Assembly (NCBI GenBank): GCA_041621405.1
Contig: JBFKAV010000023.1
Span: forward strand, 1 to 29,372
Source of the DNA: JBFKAV01 sp041621405
GTDB lineage: Bacteria; Pseudomonadota; Alphaproteobacteria; Rhodobacterales; Rhodobacteraceae
Direction: 5' to 3'
DNA: 29,372 bases
This document shows, piece by piece, positions 16,968 through 25,233 of this stretch. The position numbers and the translations under genes are program-made. Below the pieces are notes generated by a model. That model saw only the letters and a program-made list of their open reading frames with translations, made no database searches and was not told the DNA's origin. Position 1 is the first letter of the stretch, and each line of letters begins with the position of its first letter.

Positions 16968-17714
16968 ATGCGGCGGAAACTCGCGGCGGGGAACTGGAAG
17001 ATGAACGGCAGCCGGGCGGCGCTGCACGAGGTGGACGAGCTCCTGAAACGCCACCCCGAGCCCGCGGTCGACATCGTGCTCTGCCCGCCGGCCACGCATC
17101 TCGCCTGGATGCGCGAGCATATCTACCAGGCGACGTTCCGCACCGGCGGCCAGGACTGCCATACCGAGCACCACGGCGCGCATACCGGCGACATCTCGGC
17201 CACCATGCTCTCCGACGTGGGCGCCACCTACGTCATTCTCGGCCATTCCGAGCGCCGCACCGACCACGGCGAGACCGACGCGCTTGTCGCTGCCAAGGTC
17301 AGCGCCGCCTGGGCCGCCGAGCTCGCCGCCATCGTCTGCGTCGGCGAGACCGAGGCCGAGCGCGACGCCGGCGATACCCTCAAGGTGATCGAGCAGCAGT
17401 TCGACGGCTCGATCCCCGACGGCGCCGAGAGCCGCAATACCGTGATCGCCTACGAGCCGGTCTGGGCGATCGGCACCGGCCGCACCCCAACGTCCGATCA
17501 GATCGCCGAGGTCCACGCCGCGCTGCGCGCCCACCTGCACCGCCGCTTCCCCGCCGAGGCCGAGGCGGTCCGCATCCTCTACGGCGGCTCGGTGAAGCCC
17601 GGCAACGCGGCCGAGATCTTCGCCATCCCGAACGTCGACGGCGCGCTGGTGGGCGGCGCCTCGCTGAAGGCGGCGGACTTCTCGCCCATCGTCGGCGCGC
17701 TCGAATCCGCCTGA
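16968..17714 (+). CDS. tpiA: Triose-phosphate isomerase
   Basis: This 248-residue cytosolic enzyme interconverts dihydroxyacetone phosphate and glyceraldehyde 3-phosphate. Catalytic residues are visible: N9 and K11 in AAGNWKMNG, H93 in ILGHSERR, and E163 in the signature AYEPVWAIGTGRTP, whose final part forms the mobile lid. The C-terminal phosphate-binding ILYGGSVKPGNA and VDGALVGGASL are present. The ATG has AAGGAGA at good spacing. It is divergent from ivd across a 122-bp control region and is followed by dctB on the same strand after 70 bp. Confidence 0.97.
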   Translation: MRRKLAAGNWKMNGSRAALHEVDELLKRHPEPAVDIVLCPPATHLAWMREHIYQATFRTGGQDCHTEHHGAHTGDISATMLSDVGATYVILGHSERRTDHGETDALVAAKVSAAWAAELAAIVCVGETEAERDAGDTLKVIEQQFDGSIPDGAESRNTVIAYEPVWAIGTGRTPTSDQIAEVHAALRAHLHRRFPAEAEAVRILYGGSVKPGNAAEIFAIPNVDGALVGGASLKAADFSPIVGALESA

Positions 17715-17784
17715 GGCGGGCCTTCCCCTGGCGGCGGGCGCCGCGCTAGGCTTGCCAGCGCCACCGGAGACCCCGCGCCCGCCG

Positions 17785-19653
17785 ATGCAAGCCCCGACCG
17801 CCTCCGCCGAGACGCCCTCCTCCGCCCGCCGGCGCGGCCGCTCGGCCGCCTTGGTCCTGCTTGCGCTCCTCGCGCTCGCCCTCGCCGGTCTCCTCGCCGA
17901 AAGGCAGGCGAAGGCGGTGTTCCTGGATGAGGCCGCGCGAACCGGCGCCGCCACGCTGCGCCTCGCCGCCGCCACGCTCCAAGGCCAGCTCGATCGCTTC
18001 GAGCGCCTGCCGCCACTGGTGGCCGAGAACGGCATCGTCCGCCGCCTCGCCGAGGGCCCGGACGAGCCCGCCCACGTCGCCGCCGCCAACCTCTACTTCC
18101 GCGACCTCGCCCGCCAGCTCGCGGCCACCGACATCTACTACATGGACGCCGCCGGAACGACGCGCGCCGCTTCGAACTTCGACCGCGAAACCTCCTTCGT
18201 CGGCGGCAACTTCGCTTTCCGCCCCTACTTCACCGACGCCATGACCAATGGCGAAGGCCGATTCTTCGCCCTCGGCACCACCTCGCTCAAGCGTGGTTAC
18301 TACTTCGGCGCGCCGGTCCCCGGCGAGCACGGGCCGCTCGGCGTGCTGGTCTTCAAGATCGACCTCGACGCCATCGAGAGCACCTGGCGGGGCGGCGACC
18401 ACGAGATCGTGGTCACCGACCCCGAGGGCATCGTCTTCCTGTCCAGCCGCGACGACTGGCTCTTCAAGGCGCTCGGCCCGCTCGACGCCGAACGGCTGGC
18501 ACGCACCCGCGCCACGCGGCGCTATCTCGACGGGCCGATCGTCACCTTGCCCTTCGCCGAGGCCGAGGGCGCGGGCGGGCGGCGGATGCTGACGCTGGCC
18601 GGGGAGGAGGGCAGCCGCGGCTATCTCAGCCTCAGCGAGCCGATGCCGGCCGCCGGCTGGGACGTGACCGTGCTCCTGCCCACGCTGCCCGCCGAGCGCC
18701 AGGCGCTCATCGTGGCGCTCGCCGTCATGCTCGCGCTCGGGCTCGGCACCATGGCGGGTGCCGTCGTGCTGCAGCGCCGGGCCAGGCTGCGCGAACGGCT
18801 GCAGCTGCAGCAGGTGGCGCGGGACGAGCTCGAGGCCCGGGTCGTCGAGCGCACCGCCGAGCTCGCCGCCCTCGCCCGCCGCCTCGAGGGCGAGGTGGCC
18901 GAGCGGCGCGCGGCAGAGGAGCACCTGCGCGAGGCCCAGTCCGGGCTGATCCAGGCCGGCAAGATGGCCGCGCTCGGCCAGATGTCGGCGGCGCTTAGCC
19001 ACGAGTTCAACCAGCCGCTCGCCGCGGCCCGCAATTTCGCTGACAACGCGCAGGTGCTGCTCGACCGGGGACGCACCGAGGATGCCCGCGGCAACATCGC
19101 CCGCATCCTCGGCCTGATCGACCGGATGGCCGCGATCAGCCGCAATCTGCGCAGCTTCGCGCGCAAGCCAGGCCAGAAGCTCGGGCCCGTGGACCTCGCC
19201 GAGGTGGTCGCCGCGGCGGCCGAGATCGCCGGGCTGAGGCTGCGGACCGCGGGCGCCGAACTCGTGGTCGACCTCGCCCCCGGCCTGCCGCCGGTGGTGG
19301 CCGGCCCGGTGCGCCTGCAGCAGGTGCTGGTCAACCTCGTCACCAATGCCGCCGACGCCGTGGAAGGCGCCGAGGACCGCCGCATCCATCTCTCCGCCCG
19401 GCCCACGGAGTCCGGGGTTACCATCACCGTCCGCGACCACGGCCCCGGCGTCGCCCCGGGCCTCGTCGACCGCATCTTCGACCCGTTCTTCTCGACCAAG
19501 GAAGTCGGCAAGGGGCTCGGCCTAGGACTGTCGATTTCCTACAACATCGTCAATGACTTCGGTGGCACCCTTAAAGTAACCTATGCCGAAGGCGGCGGCG
19601 CCCTCTTCTGCCTCGAGCTGCGCGCCGCCGAGGCCGGCAGCGAAGCCGCATGA
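17785..19653 (+). CDS. dctB: DctB-type sensor histidine kinase
   Basis: This 622-residue inner-membrane sensor of the C4-dicarboxylate/organic-acid type pairs with the next gene. A first transmembrane helix lies at about residues 20-42, a long periplasmic PAS-like sensor (FVGGNFAFRPYF, LGVLVFKIDLDAIE, EIVVTDPEGIVFLSS) follows, and a second helix lies near 300-325. Next come a coiled coil, the phospho-acceptor H406 in ALSHEFNQPLAAARNF, the N-box NLVTNAADAVEGA, the G1 box DHGPGVAP and the G2 box GKGLGLGLSIS. I prefer the ATG at 17785; an in-frame TTG at 17752 is possible. The stop overlaps dctD as ATGA. The ligand is probably the TRAP substrate, by context. Confidence 0.9.
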   Translation: MQAPTASAETPSSARRRGRSAALVLLALLALALAGLLAERQAKAVFLDEAARTGAATLRLAAATLQGQLDRFERLPPLVAENGIVRRLAEGPDEPAHVAAANLYFRDLARQLAATDIYYMDAAGTTRAASNFDRETSFVGGNFAFRPYFTDAMTNGEGRFFALGTTSLKRGYYFGAPVPGEHGPLGVLVFKIDLDAIESTWRGGDHEIVVTDPEGIVFLSSRDDWLFKALGPLDAERLARTRATRRYLDGPIVTLPFAEAEGAGGRRMLTLAGEEGSRGYLSLSEPMPAAGWDVTVLLPTLPAERQALIVALAVMLALGLGTMAGAVVLQRRARLRERLQLQQVARDELEARVVERTAELAALARRLEGEVAERRAAEEHLREAQSGLIQAGKMAALGQMSAALSHEFNQPLAAARNFADNAQVLLDRGRTEDARGNIARILGLIDRMAAISRNLRSFARKPGQKLGPVDLAEVVAAAAEIAGLRLRTAGAELVVDLAPGLPPVVAGPVRLQQVLVNLVTNAADAVEGAEDRRIHLSARPTESGVTITVRDHGPGVAPGLVDRIFDPFFSTKEVGKGLGLGLSISYNIVNDFGGTLKVTYAEGGGALFCLELRAAEAGSEAA

Positions 19654-21005
19654 AGGGGCTCCGTGTCCTGCTCGTCGACGACGAGCCTGAGCTGAGGGCC
19701 TCGACCGCCCAGGCGCTCGACCTCGCCGGGCTCGCCGTGCACGAGCTCGGCCAAGGCGAGCGCGCGCTCGACCTCGTCGGCTTCGGCTTCCCCGGCATCG
19801 TCATCACCGACATCCGCATGCCAGGGATCGACGGCCTCAGCCTGATGACCCGCATTCACGAGGCCGACCGCGACATCCCGGTGATCCTCGTCACCGGCCA
19901 CGGCGACGTGCAGCTCGCCGTTCGCGCGATGCGCGAGGGCGCCTGGGATTTCGTCGAGAAGCCTTTTTCCACCTCGGAACTGGCCGAGATCGCCCAGCGC
20001 GCCCTCGAGTTCCGCCGCCTGGTGCTTGAGAACCGCCAGCTGCGCGCCGTCGCCGGCCAGGCCGACGACCTCGAAAGCCGGCTCGTCGGCCGCTCCGCCG
20101 CGATGGTCGAGCTCCGCCGCCGCATCCGCACCATCGCCCCCGCGGAGGCCGACGTGCTGATCGTCGGCGAAACCGGCGTCGGCAAGAACGTCGTCGCTCG
20201 CGCGCTGCACGACCTTTCGCCCCGCGCCCGCGCCCCTTTCGTCGCCATCGACTGCGCCGCGCTCCCCGGCCAGCTGATCGAAAGCGAGCTTTTCGGCCAC
20301 GAGGCCGGCGCCTTCCCCGGCGCGCTCCGCGCCCGCTTCGGCAAGTTCGAGCACGCCCGCGGCGGCACGCTGCTTCTGGACGACATCGCCTCGCTGCCGC
20401 TCGAGATGCAGGGCAAGCTGCTTCACGCCATCGAGCGCCGCGAGATCACGCGGCTCGGCTCGCACGAGCCGGTGCCGCTCGACGTCCGCTTCCTCGCCAC
20501 CTCCCGCGTGGCCCTCGAGGACGAGGTGGCCCGGGGCGGCTTCCGTGCCGACCTGCTTTACCGGCTCAACGTCGTCACCCTGCAGGTGCCGCCGCTCGCC
20601 GCCCGCCGCGAGGACGTAGCGCTGCTCTTCCTGAAGCTCGTCGCCGAGGCCGTCGCCCGCCACCGGCGCCCGCCGGTCGAGCCCCCGCCGGCGGTCATTT
20701 CCGCCCTCGCCGCGCGCGACTGGCCGGGCAACGTGCGCGAGCTCAGGAACGCTGCCGACCGCTACGTGCTCGGCCTCGGCCTCGACGCCGCCGAGGCCGA
20801 AAGCATGGAGTCGACGCGCCTGGCCGACCGCGTCGCCGCTTTCGAACGCCGGCAGATCGAGAACGAGCTCGCCGCCCATGGCGGCATGCTGAAGCCAGTC
20901 TACGAATCCCTCGGGCTGTCGCGGAAGACTCTCTGGGAGAAGATGCAGAAGCACGGCATCGACAAGTCAGCCTTCGGTGCCGGCCCCGATCCTGACGCCG
21001 ACTAG
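19650..21005 (+). CDS. dctD: DctD-type response regulator with AAA+ domain and GAFPGA variant
   Basis: The protein has 451 residues. The receiver domain (1-120) has D54 in VITDIRMP as phosphorylation site and K103. The AAA+ domain (about 145-370) has Walker A GETGVGKN (173-180), Walker B LLLDDI (241-246) and likely arginine fingers R299 and R305. A Fis-like helix-turn-helix ends the protein (YESLGLSRKTLWEKMQKHGI). Two departures from consensus stand out. The sigma54-contacting GAFTGA loop reads GAFPGA (220-225), and the Walker B acid pair is DD rather than DE. Either the protein still works with sigma54 or, as known for Rhodobacter capsulatus NtrC, which lacks this loop, it activates by another route. 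It is adjacent to and probably controls the TAXI-TRAP genes. Confidence 0.9.
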   Translation: MKGLRVLLVDDEPELRASTAQALDLAGLAVHELGQGERALDLVGFGFPGIVITDIRMPGIDGLSLMTRIHEADRDIPVILVTGHGDVQLAVRAMREGAWDFVEKPFSTSELAEIAQRALEFRRLVLENRQLRAVAGQADDLESRLVGRSAAMVELRRRIRTIAPAEADVLIVGETGVGKNVVARALHDLSPRARAPFVAIDCAALPGQLIESELFGHEAGAFPGALRARFGKFEHARGGTLLLDDIASLPLEMQGKLLHAIERREITRLGSHEPVPLDVRFLATSRVALEDEVARGGFRADLLYRLNVVTLQVPPLAARREDVALLFLKLVAEAVARHRRPPVEPPPAVISALAARDWPGNVRELRNAADRYVLGLGLDAAEAESMESTRLADRVAAFERRQIENELAAHGGMLKPVYESLGLSRKTLWEKMQKHGIDKSAFGAGPDPDAD

Positions 21006-21059
21006 GCCTGGGCGGGAACGATTCCCCACGGCGCCCCGGCGCTGATGTTACCGTTTCCA

Positions 21060-21073
21060 CACATCGTGATGTG
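21060..21073. promoter_or_regulatory. Inverted repeat upstream of the TAXI gene
   Basis: CACATC-GT-GATGTG lies in the 198-bp gap between dctD and the TAXI solute-binding gene. It could be a DctD binding site or part of a promoter. I found no convincing sigma54 -24/-12 element (GG-N10-GC with TGGCAC/TTGC) in this gap. Confidence 0.35.
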
Positions 21074-21203
21074 CCGCCGGCCGGAATCCCCGCCCAGGAC
21101 CGCGATCCCTGCTTGCACCGAGGCCTTCGACCGTCCTCAATGACCCCCGCACGCCGCCATGGGCCCGACCCCGGCGGCGGTCACAACGAACAGGGAGACT
21201 GTC

Positions 21204-22190
21204 ATGCAGATGAAGAAGCTGGCCATCCTGGCCACCACCGCCGCGCTCGTCGCGGCCCCCGCCCTCGCCCAGGAGGTCGACCGCACCGGCTGGCCTTCGA
21301 GCTTCACCGTCGGCACCGCCAGCCAGGGCGGCACCTACTTCGTCTACGGCTCGGGCTGGGCCAACCTCGTCGCCGAAGATCTCGGCATCACCGGCGCCGG
21401 CGAAGTCACCGGCGGACCGATGCAGAACATGGCGCTGGTGCACACCGGCGATCTCGCCTTCGGGCTGACCACCCTCGGCCCCGCCGCCGAATCGCTGGCC
21501 GGCGCCAACCCCGCCGCCCCGGGCCTGGTGATGGACAAGGCCTGCGCCATCTTCCCGATGTACCAGACGCCGTTCTCGATCACGACGCTCGCCTCCTCGG
21601 GCATCACCTCCATCTCGGAGATCCCGGCCGGCGCCAAGGTCGGCTTCGGTCCGGCGGGCTCGACCTCGGACACCTACTTCCCGCTGATGCTCGAGACCCT
21701 CGGCGTCCAGTTCGAGCGCCGCAACGGCGGCTGGGACGACCTCGGCGGCCAGCTCCAGGACGGGCTTTTGGACGTGATCGCCTTCGCGGCCGGCGTCCCG
21801 GTCCCGGCGGTGAGCCAGCTCGAGGTGCAGACCGACGTGAACATCATCGAGTTCACCGAGGAAGAGCGCGCCAAGGTCGAAGCCGCCTACCCGGTCTCGA
21901 ACTTCGAGATCCCTGCCGAGACCTACTCCACGCTCACCGAACCGGCGCGCTCGGTGGCGATGTGGAACTTCGCCATCGCCAACTGCGATCTGCCCGAGAG
22001 CTTCGTCTACGAGGCCACCCGGATCGCGATGGAAGACAACGCGCGGATGATGAACGTGCACAAGTCGGCCTCCGAAACGATCCCCGAGAACTGGGACAAG
22101 AACCAGGTGCTGAAGTGGCACCCGGGCGCGGCGCGCTGGTTCAACGAGAACGGCGCCTCGATCGCGGCCGATATGATCTACGGCGGCTGA
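21204..22190 (+). CDS. TAXI-family TRAP transporter solute-binding protein
   Basis: This 328-residue periplasmic protein captures the substrate for the permease encoded next. The signal peptide is clear: MQMKKLAILATTAALVAAPA followed by the LAQ cleavage site. The start of the mature domain, FTVGTASQGGTYFVYGSGWA, is the TAXI hallmark, in contrast to DctP-type proteins. GPAGSTSDTYFPLML and a tail rich in aromatic residues (LKWHPGAARWFNENG) also fit. The ATG at 21204 has GGGAG eight bases upstream; an earlier in-frame start would bury the signal peptide. The ligand is unknown; glutamate and other organic acids are known for the family. Confidence 0.93.
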   Translation: MQMKKLAILATTAALVAAPALAQEVDRTGWPSSFTVGTASQGGTYFVYGSGWANLVAEDLGITGAGEVTGGPMQNMALVHTGDLAFGLTTLGPAAESLAGANPAAPGLVMDKACAIFPMYQTPFSITTLASSGITSISEIPAGAKVGFGPAGSTSDTYFPLMLETLGVQFERRNGGWDDLGGQLQDGLLDVIAFAAGVPVPAVSQLEVQTDVNIIEFTEEERAKVEAAYPVSNFEIPAETYSTLTEPARSVAMWNFAIANCDLPESFVYEATRIAMEDNARMMNVHKSASETIPENWDKNQVLKWHPGAARWFNENGASIAADMIYGG

Positions 22191-22213
22191 GGTCGTCGAT
22201 GTGCTAGGCTGAC

Positions 22214-22252
22214 GCGGCGGGCCCGCCTCCTCGCGAGGTCAGGGCCCGCCGC
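22214..22252 (+). promoter_or_regulatory. Intercistronic hairpin between solute-binding protein and permease genes
   Basis: GCGGCGGGCCC and GGGCCCGCCGC form a perfect 11-bp stem around a 17-base loop, without a following T-tract. Such a structure 24 bp after the binding-protein stop could protect the upstream mRNA or partly terminate, giving more binding protein than permease. Confidence 0.55.
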
Positions 22253-22293
22253 ACAACACCAGCGGCGAATGCCGCCGAAGGGGGAACCACGAG

Positions 22294-24543
22294 ATGAGTG
22301 CCGAGACCGAAGCCCGCCTGGAGGACGAGGGCCACCTCATCGCCGACGGCGTCGACGAGGAACCCGTCGAGAAGAACCGGCGCATGTTCGAGGGCCGCGC
22401 CTACGCGATCGTAGCCACCGTCGCTACGATCTACGCCGCCTTCCACATGGCCGCGCTGAACGGGCTTTCGATCTCGAACCTCACCGGCAACGCGGTCGAC
22501 CTGCCGTTCCTGCCCAGCTTTCCGATGGAAACCTGGAACTTCCGCCTCGTCCACATCGCCGGCGCGCTGCTCCTCGGCTTCCTGCTGTTCTCGGCCAACT
22601 CGTTCGCGGAGGAGGACGAGGGCGAGCCCAAGACCACGACCTACGTCTCGTGGGGGCTGCTCGCGCTGGCCCTCTGGTCGCTCGGCGCGGCCCTCTATTT
22701 CGCCACCGAGATCAAGGGCGGCGTCATGTGGAGCGGCATGGACGAGCGCATCAGGTTCAACGAGACCTGGGTCTTCGGCGTGCCACTCCTTGCCGCCACC
22801 TTCGGCGGCATCGTGGTCTCGTGGTTCCACCACCGCGGCCGGGCCATGTTCGCCGCGCCCGACCTCGTGCTCGCGATCTGCGGCTTCGCGGTCGCGGCCT
22901 ACTTCATCACCATCTACGGTACCATGATGCGCACCTCCACAGGCACGCCCTTCGCCCCGATCGGCATGTCGATCGCCGCGATAGCGGGCACCGCGCTCAT
23001 TATGGAGCTCACCCGCCGCGTCGCCGGTCTCGCGCTCATCATCATCTCGGCGATCTTTCTCGCCTACGTCTTCACCGGCCAGTACCTGCCCGGCTTCCTC
23101 AACTCGCCGGCCATTGAATGGGCGCGCTTCTTCTCGCAGATCTACACCGACGCCGGCATCCTCGGCCCGACAACGGCCGTGTCGTCGACCTACATCATCC
23201 TGTTCATCATCTTCGCGGCCTTCCTGCAGGCCTCGAAGGTGGGCGACTACTTCGTCAACTTCGCCTTCGCCGCGGCGGGCCGCACCCGCGGCGGCCCGGC
23301 CAAGGTGGCGGTCTTCGCCTCGGGCCTCATGGGCATGATCAACGGCACCTCGGCCGGCAACGTGGTCGCCACCGGCTCGCTCACGATCCCGCTGATGAAG
23401 CGTCTCGGCTACTCCAAAAGCACCGCCGGCGCCGTCGAGGCCGCGGCCTCCACCGGCGGCCAGATCATGCCGCCGATCATGGGCGCCGGCGCCTTCATCA
23501 TGGCCGAGGTTACCGGCATTCCCTACACCCACATCGCCTACGCGGCGATCATCCCGGCGCTGCTCTACTTCATGTCGGTCTACTTCATGGTCGACCTCGA
23601 GGCCGCCAAGCTCGGCATGCGCGGGATGCGCGAGGACGAGCTGCCGAAGTTCCGCGCAATGGCCCGCCGCGCCTTCCTCTTCATCCCGATCGTGATCCTG
23701 ATCGCGGCGCTGTTCATGGGCTATTCGGTGATCCGCGCCGGCACGCTCGCCACCGTCGCCGCGGCGGTCGTGAGCTGGCTCACGCCTTACCGGATGGGGC
23801 CGCGCTCGGTCGTCAAGGCCTTCGAGATCGCCGGCGTGATGTCGATCCAGATCATCGCCGTCTGCGCCTGCGCCGGAATCATCGTGGGCGTGATCTCGCT
23901 GACCGGCGTCGGCGCCCGTTTCTCGAACCTGCTCCTGGGCATCGCCGCCCACTCGCAACTCCTGGCGATGTTCTTCGCGATGTGCATCGCGGTGCTCCTC
24001 GGCATGGGCATGCCCACCACCGCGGCCTATGCGGTGGCGGCCTCGGTCGTCGCGCCGGGCCTCGTCAACCTCGGCGTCCCGGTGCTGACCGCGCATTTCT
24101 TCGTCTTCTACTTCGCCGTGGTCTCGGCGATCACGCCGCCGGTTGCGCTCGCCTCCTACGCCGCCGCCGGGATCTCCGGGGCGAACCCGATGCACACCTC
24201 GGTCGTTTCGTTCCGGATGGGGCTCTCGGCGTTCATCGTGCCGTTCATGTTCTTCTACAACGGCGCGCTCCTGATGGAGGCGCCCTGGCCCGACGTGATC
24301 CGCGCCTGCATCACCGCACTGGTCGGCGTCTACCTGCTGTCGTCCGGCCTGCAGGGCTGGTTCCTCGGCGGACGGGTGGCCTGGTTCATCCGCGTCGGCC
24401 TCGTCATCGCCGCGCTCCTGATGATCGAGGGCGGGGTGGTGACCGACCTCGCGGGCATCGCGATGGCAGCGGCGCTCTACTTCGTGCAGAAGCTGTTCCA
24501 CCCCAGGCCCGACGCGACGATCTCGGTCCGCGGCGCCGACTGA
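22294..24543 (+). CDS. Fused TRAP transporter permease (4TM/12TM)
   Basis: This 749-residue inner-membrane protein joins the small (DctQ-like) and large (DctM-like) TRAP subunits, the usual state for TAXI systems. After a 35-residue acidic cytosolic start there are many hydrophobic helices. Conserved large-subunit segments include SGLMGMINGTSAGNVVATGS and STGGQIMPPIMGAGAFIMAE in the first half of the transport domain. GMGMPTTAAYAVAASVVAP and AVVSAITPPVALASYAAAGI occur in the second, inverted half. Transport is driven by an ion gradient, as established for TRAP systems. AAGGGGGAA precedes the ATG. The dctBD-TAXI-permease order suggests substrate-induced expression. Confidence 0.95.
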   Translation: MSAETEARLEDEGHLIADGVDEEPVEKNRRMFEGRAYAIVATVATIYAAFHMAALNGLSISNLTGNAVDLPFLPSFPMETWNFRLVHIAGALLLGFLLFSANSFAEEDEGEPKTTTYVSWGLLALALWSLGAALYFATEIKGGVMWSGMDERIRFNETWVFGVPLLAATFGGIVVSWFHHRGRAMFAAPDLVLAICGFAVAAYFITIYGTMMRTSTGTPFAPIGMSIAAIAGTALIMELTRRVAGLALIIISAIFLAYVFTGQYLPGFLNSPAIEWARFFSQIYTDAGILGPTTAVSSTYIILFIIFAAFLQASKVGDYFVNFAFAAAGRTRGGPAKVAVFASGLMGMINGTSAGNVVATGSLTIPLMKRLGYSKSTAGAVEAAASTGGQIMPPIMGAGAFIMAEVTGIPYTHIAYAAIIPALLYFMSVYFMVDLEAAKLGMRGMREDELPKFRAMARRAFLFIPIVILIAALFMGYSVIRAGTLATVAAAVVSWLTPYRMGPRSVVKAFEIAGVMSIQIIAVCACAGIIVGVISLTGVGARFSNLLLGIAAHSQLLAMFFAMCIAVLLGMGMPTTAAYAVAASVVAPGLVNLGVPVLTAHFFVFYFAVVSAITPPVALASYAAAGISGANPMHTSVVSFRMGLSAFIVPFMFFYNGALLMEAPWPDVIRACITALVGVYLLSSGLQGWFLGGRVAWFIRVGLVIAALLMIEGGVVTDLAGIAMAAALYFVQKLFHPRPDATISVRGAD

Positions 24544-24548
24544 GACGG

Positions 24549-24574
24549 GGCCGGCGGGTCGCGCCCCGCCGGCC
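24549..24574 (+). terminator. Hairpin terminator after the TRAP permease
   Basis: GGCCGGCGGG and CCCGCCGGCC form a perfect ten-base stem with a six-base loop, six bases after the permease stop, followed by a T/C-rich stretch. Confidence 0.65.
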
Positions 24575-24591
24575 TGCTATCTCTTCCCCTC

Positions 24592-24631
24592 TTTGAAAAT
24601 ACCCCGGGGGTCCGGGGAGCTGGCCCCCCGG
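24592..24631. terminator. GC-rich terminator/repeat element at the end of the Lrp-type gene
   Basis: Read on the minus strand, a CCGGGG/CCCCGG stem (24631-24612) is followed by a second GC palindrome and then TATTTTC, an intrinsic-terminator layout for the Lrp-type gene. The motif GAAAATACCCCGGGGGTCCG is familiar to me as a dispersed element at gene ends in Rhodobacterales genomes; that comes from memory and was not checked. Confidence 0.55.
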
Positions 24632-24636
24632 CCGCC

Positions 24637-25098
24637 TCAGACCGGCAGCACCGTCGTCGCCTTGATTTCCTCCATCGAGAGCAGCGCCGTAACGTTGTGG
24701 ATCTTCACCTCCGAGATCAGCGCCTGGTAGAAGCTGTCATAGGCGCGGGCGTTCTTCACCCGCACCTTGAGGATGTAGTCGATGTCGCCCGCGAGCCGGT
24801 GCGCTTCCTGCACCTCGGGCCGTTTCCTCAGCGCCTCCAAGAACTTGCGCTGCCACGCGGCCTCGTGCTCCGAGGTCCGGATCAGGACGAAGAAGCATGC
24901 CTCGAGCCCCAACGCCTCGGGGTCGAGGATCACCGTCTGCCGGCCGATCACGCCGGCCTCGCGCAGCTTGCGGATCCGGTTCCACACCGGGGTCTTCGAC
25001 GAGCCCGCCTTTTTCGCGATCTCGTCCAGCGACTGGCCCGCATCGTCCTGCAACTCGGCAAGGATTTTCCGGTCGATCTGGTCCAACTGGGCCGCCAT
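24637..25098 (-). CDS. Lrp/AsnC-family transcriptional regulator
   Basis: This 153-residue protein has the two-domain Lrp architecture. Residues 1-60 are a winged helix-turn-helix (LDQIDRKILAELQDDAGQSL, EIAKKAGSSKTPVWNRIRKL, GVIGRQTVILDPEALG). Residues 65-145 are the RAM ligand-binding domain (VQEAHRLAGDIDYILKVRVK). Proteins of this type sense an amino acid or related metabolite and often bind their own promoter. It is divergent from the sulfite-reduction operon with 135 bp between starts, and repeated ATGTCC half-sites lie in that gap. Control of sulfur assimilation in response to a sulfur amino acid is a reasonable inference. Confidence 0.92.
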   Translation of the reverse strand: MAAQLDQIDRKILAELQDDAGQSLDEIAKKAGSSKTPVWNRIRKLREAGVIGRQTVILDPEALGLEACFFVLIRTSEHEAAWQRKFLEALRKRPEVQEAHRLAGDIDYILKVRVKNARAYDSFYQALISEVKIHNVTALLSMEEIKATTVLPV

Positions 25099-25118
25099 TC
25101 CACCTGATCCTTCAATCT

Positions 25119-25208
25119 AGGACATCGTTTCCCGAGTGCTCTGTATCGCAAACACATGTCCTTATTCGCAAGCCCCCATGGCAGGAAAACGGGACGATGT
25201 CCTATATT
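25119..25208. promoter_or_regulatory. Divergent control region between the Lrp-type gene and SUMT
   Basis: AGGACATCGT (25119-25128) is matched in inverted orientation by ACGATGTCCT (25194-25203). A third ATGTCC lies at 25156-25161. The right-hand site abuts a good plus-strand -10 box, TATATT (25203-25208), which has no recognisable -35, as expected for an activator-dependent promoter. On the minus strand a weaker TTGCGA-N18-GATACA pair could serve the regulator gene. Confidence 0.45.
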
Positions 25209-25233
25209 GGGAGGCGAAAACCGGAGCTTCGAA

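Noticed and set aside
17752..17784. TTG start for dctB
   Set aside because: The added residues are Pro-rich with no ribosome-binding site better than that of the ATG at 17785; it cannot be fully excluded.
21102..21117. Sigma54 promoter before the TAXI gene (TTGC at 21113)
   Set aside because: The -24 half reads GCGATC, which matches TGGCAC at only two of six positions, and GG is missing at the right distance.
22204..24501. Very long minus-strand frame opposite the TRAP permease
   Set aside because: It encodes a Asp/Arg/Glu/His-rich low-complexity chain, the mirror of a hydrophobic membrane protein.
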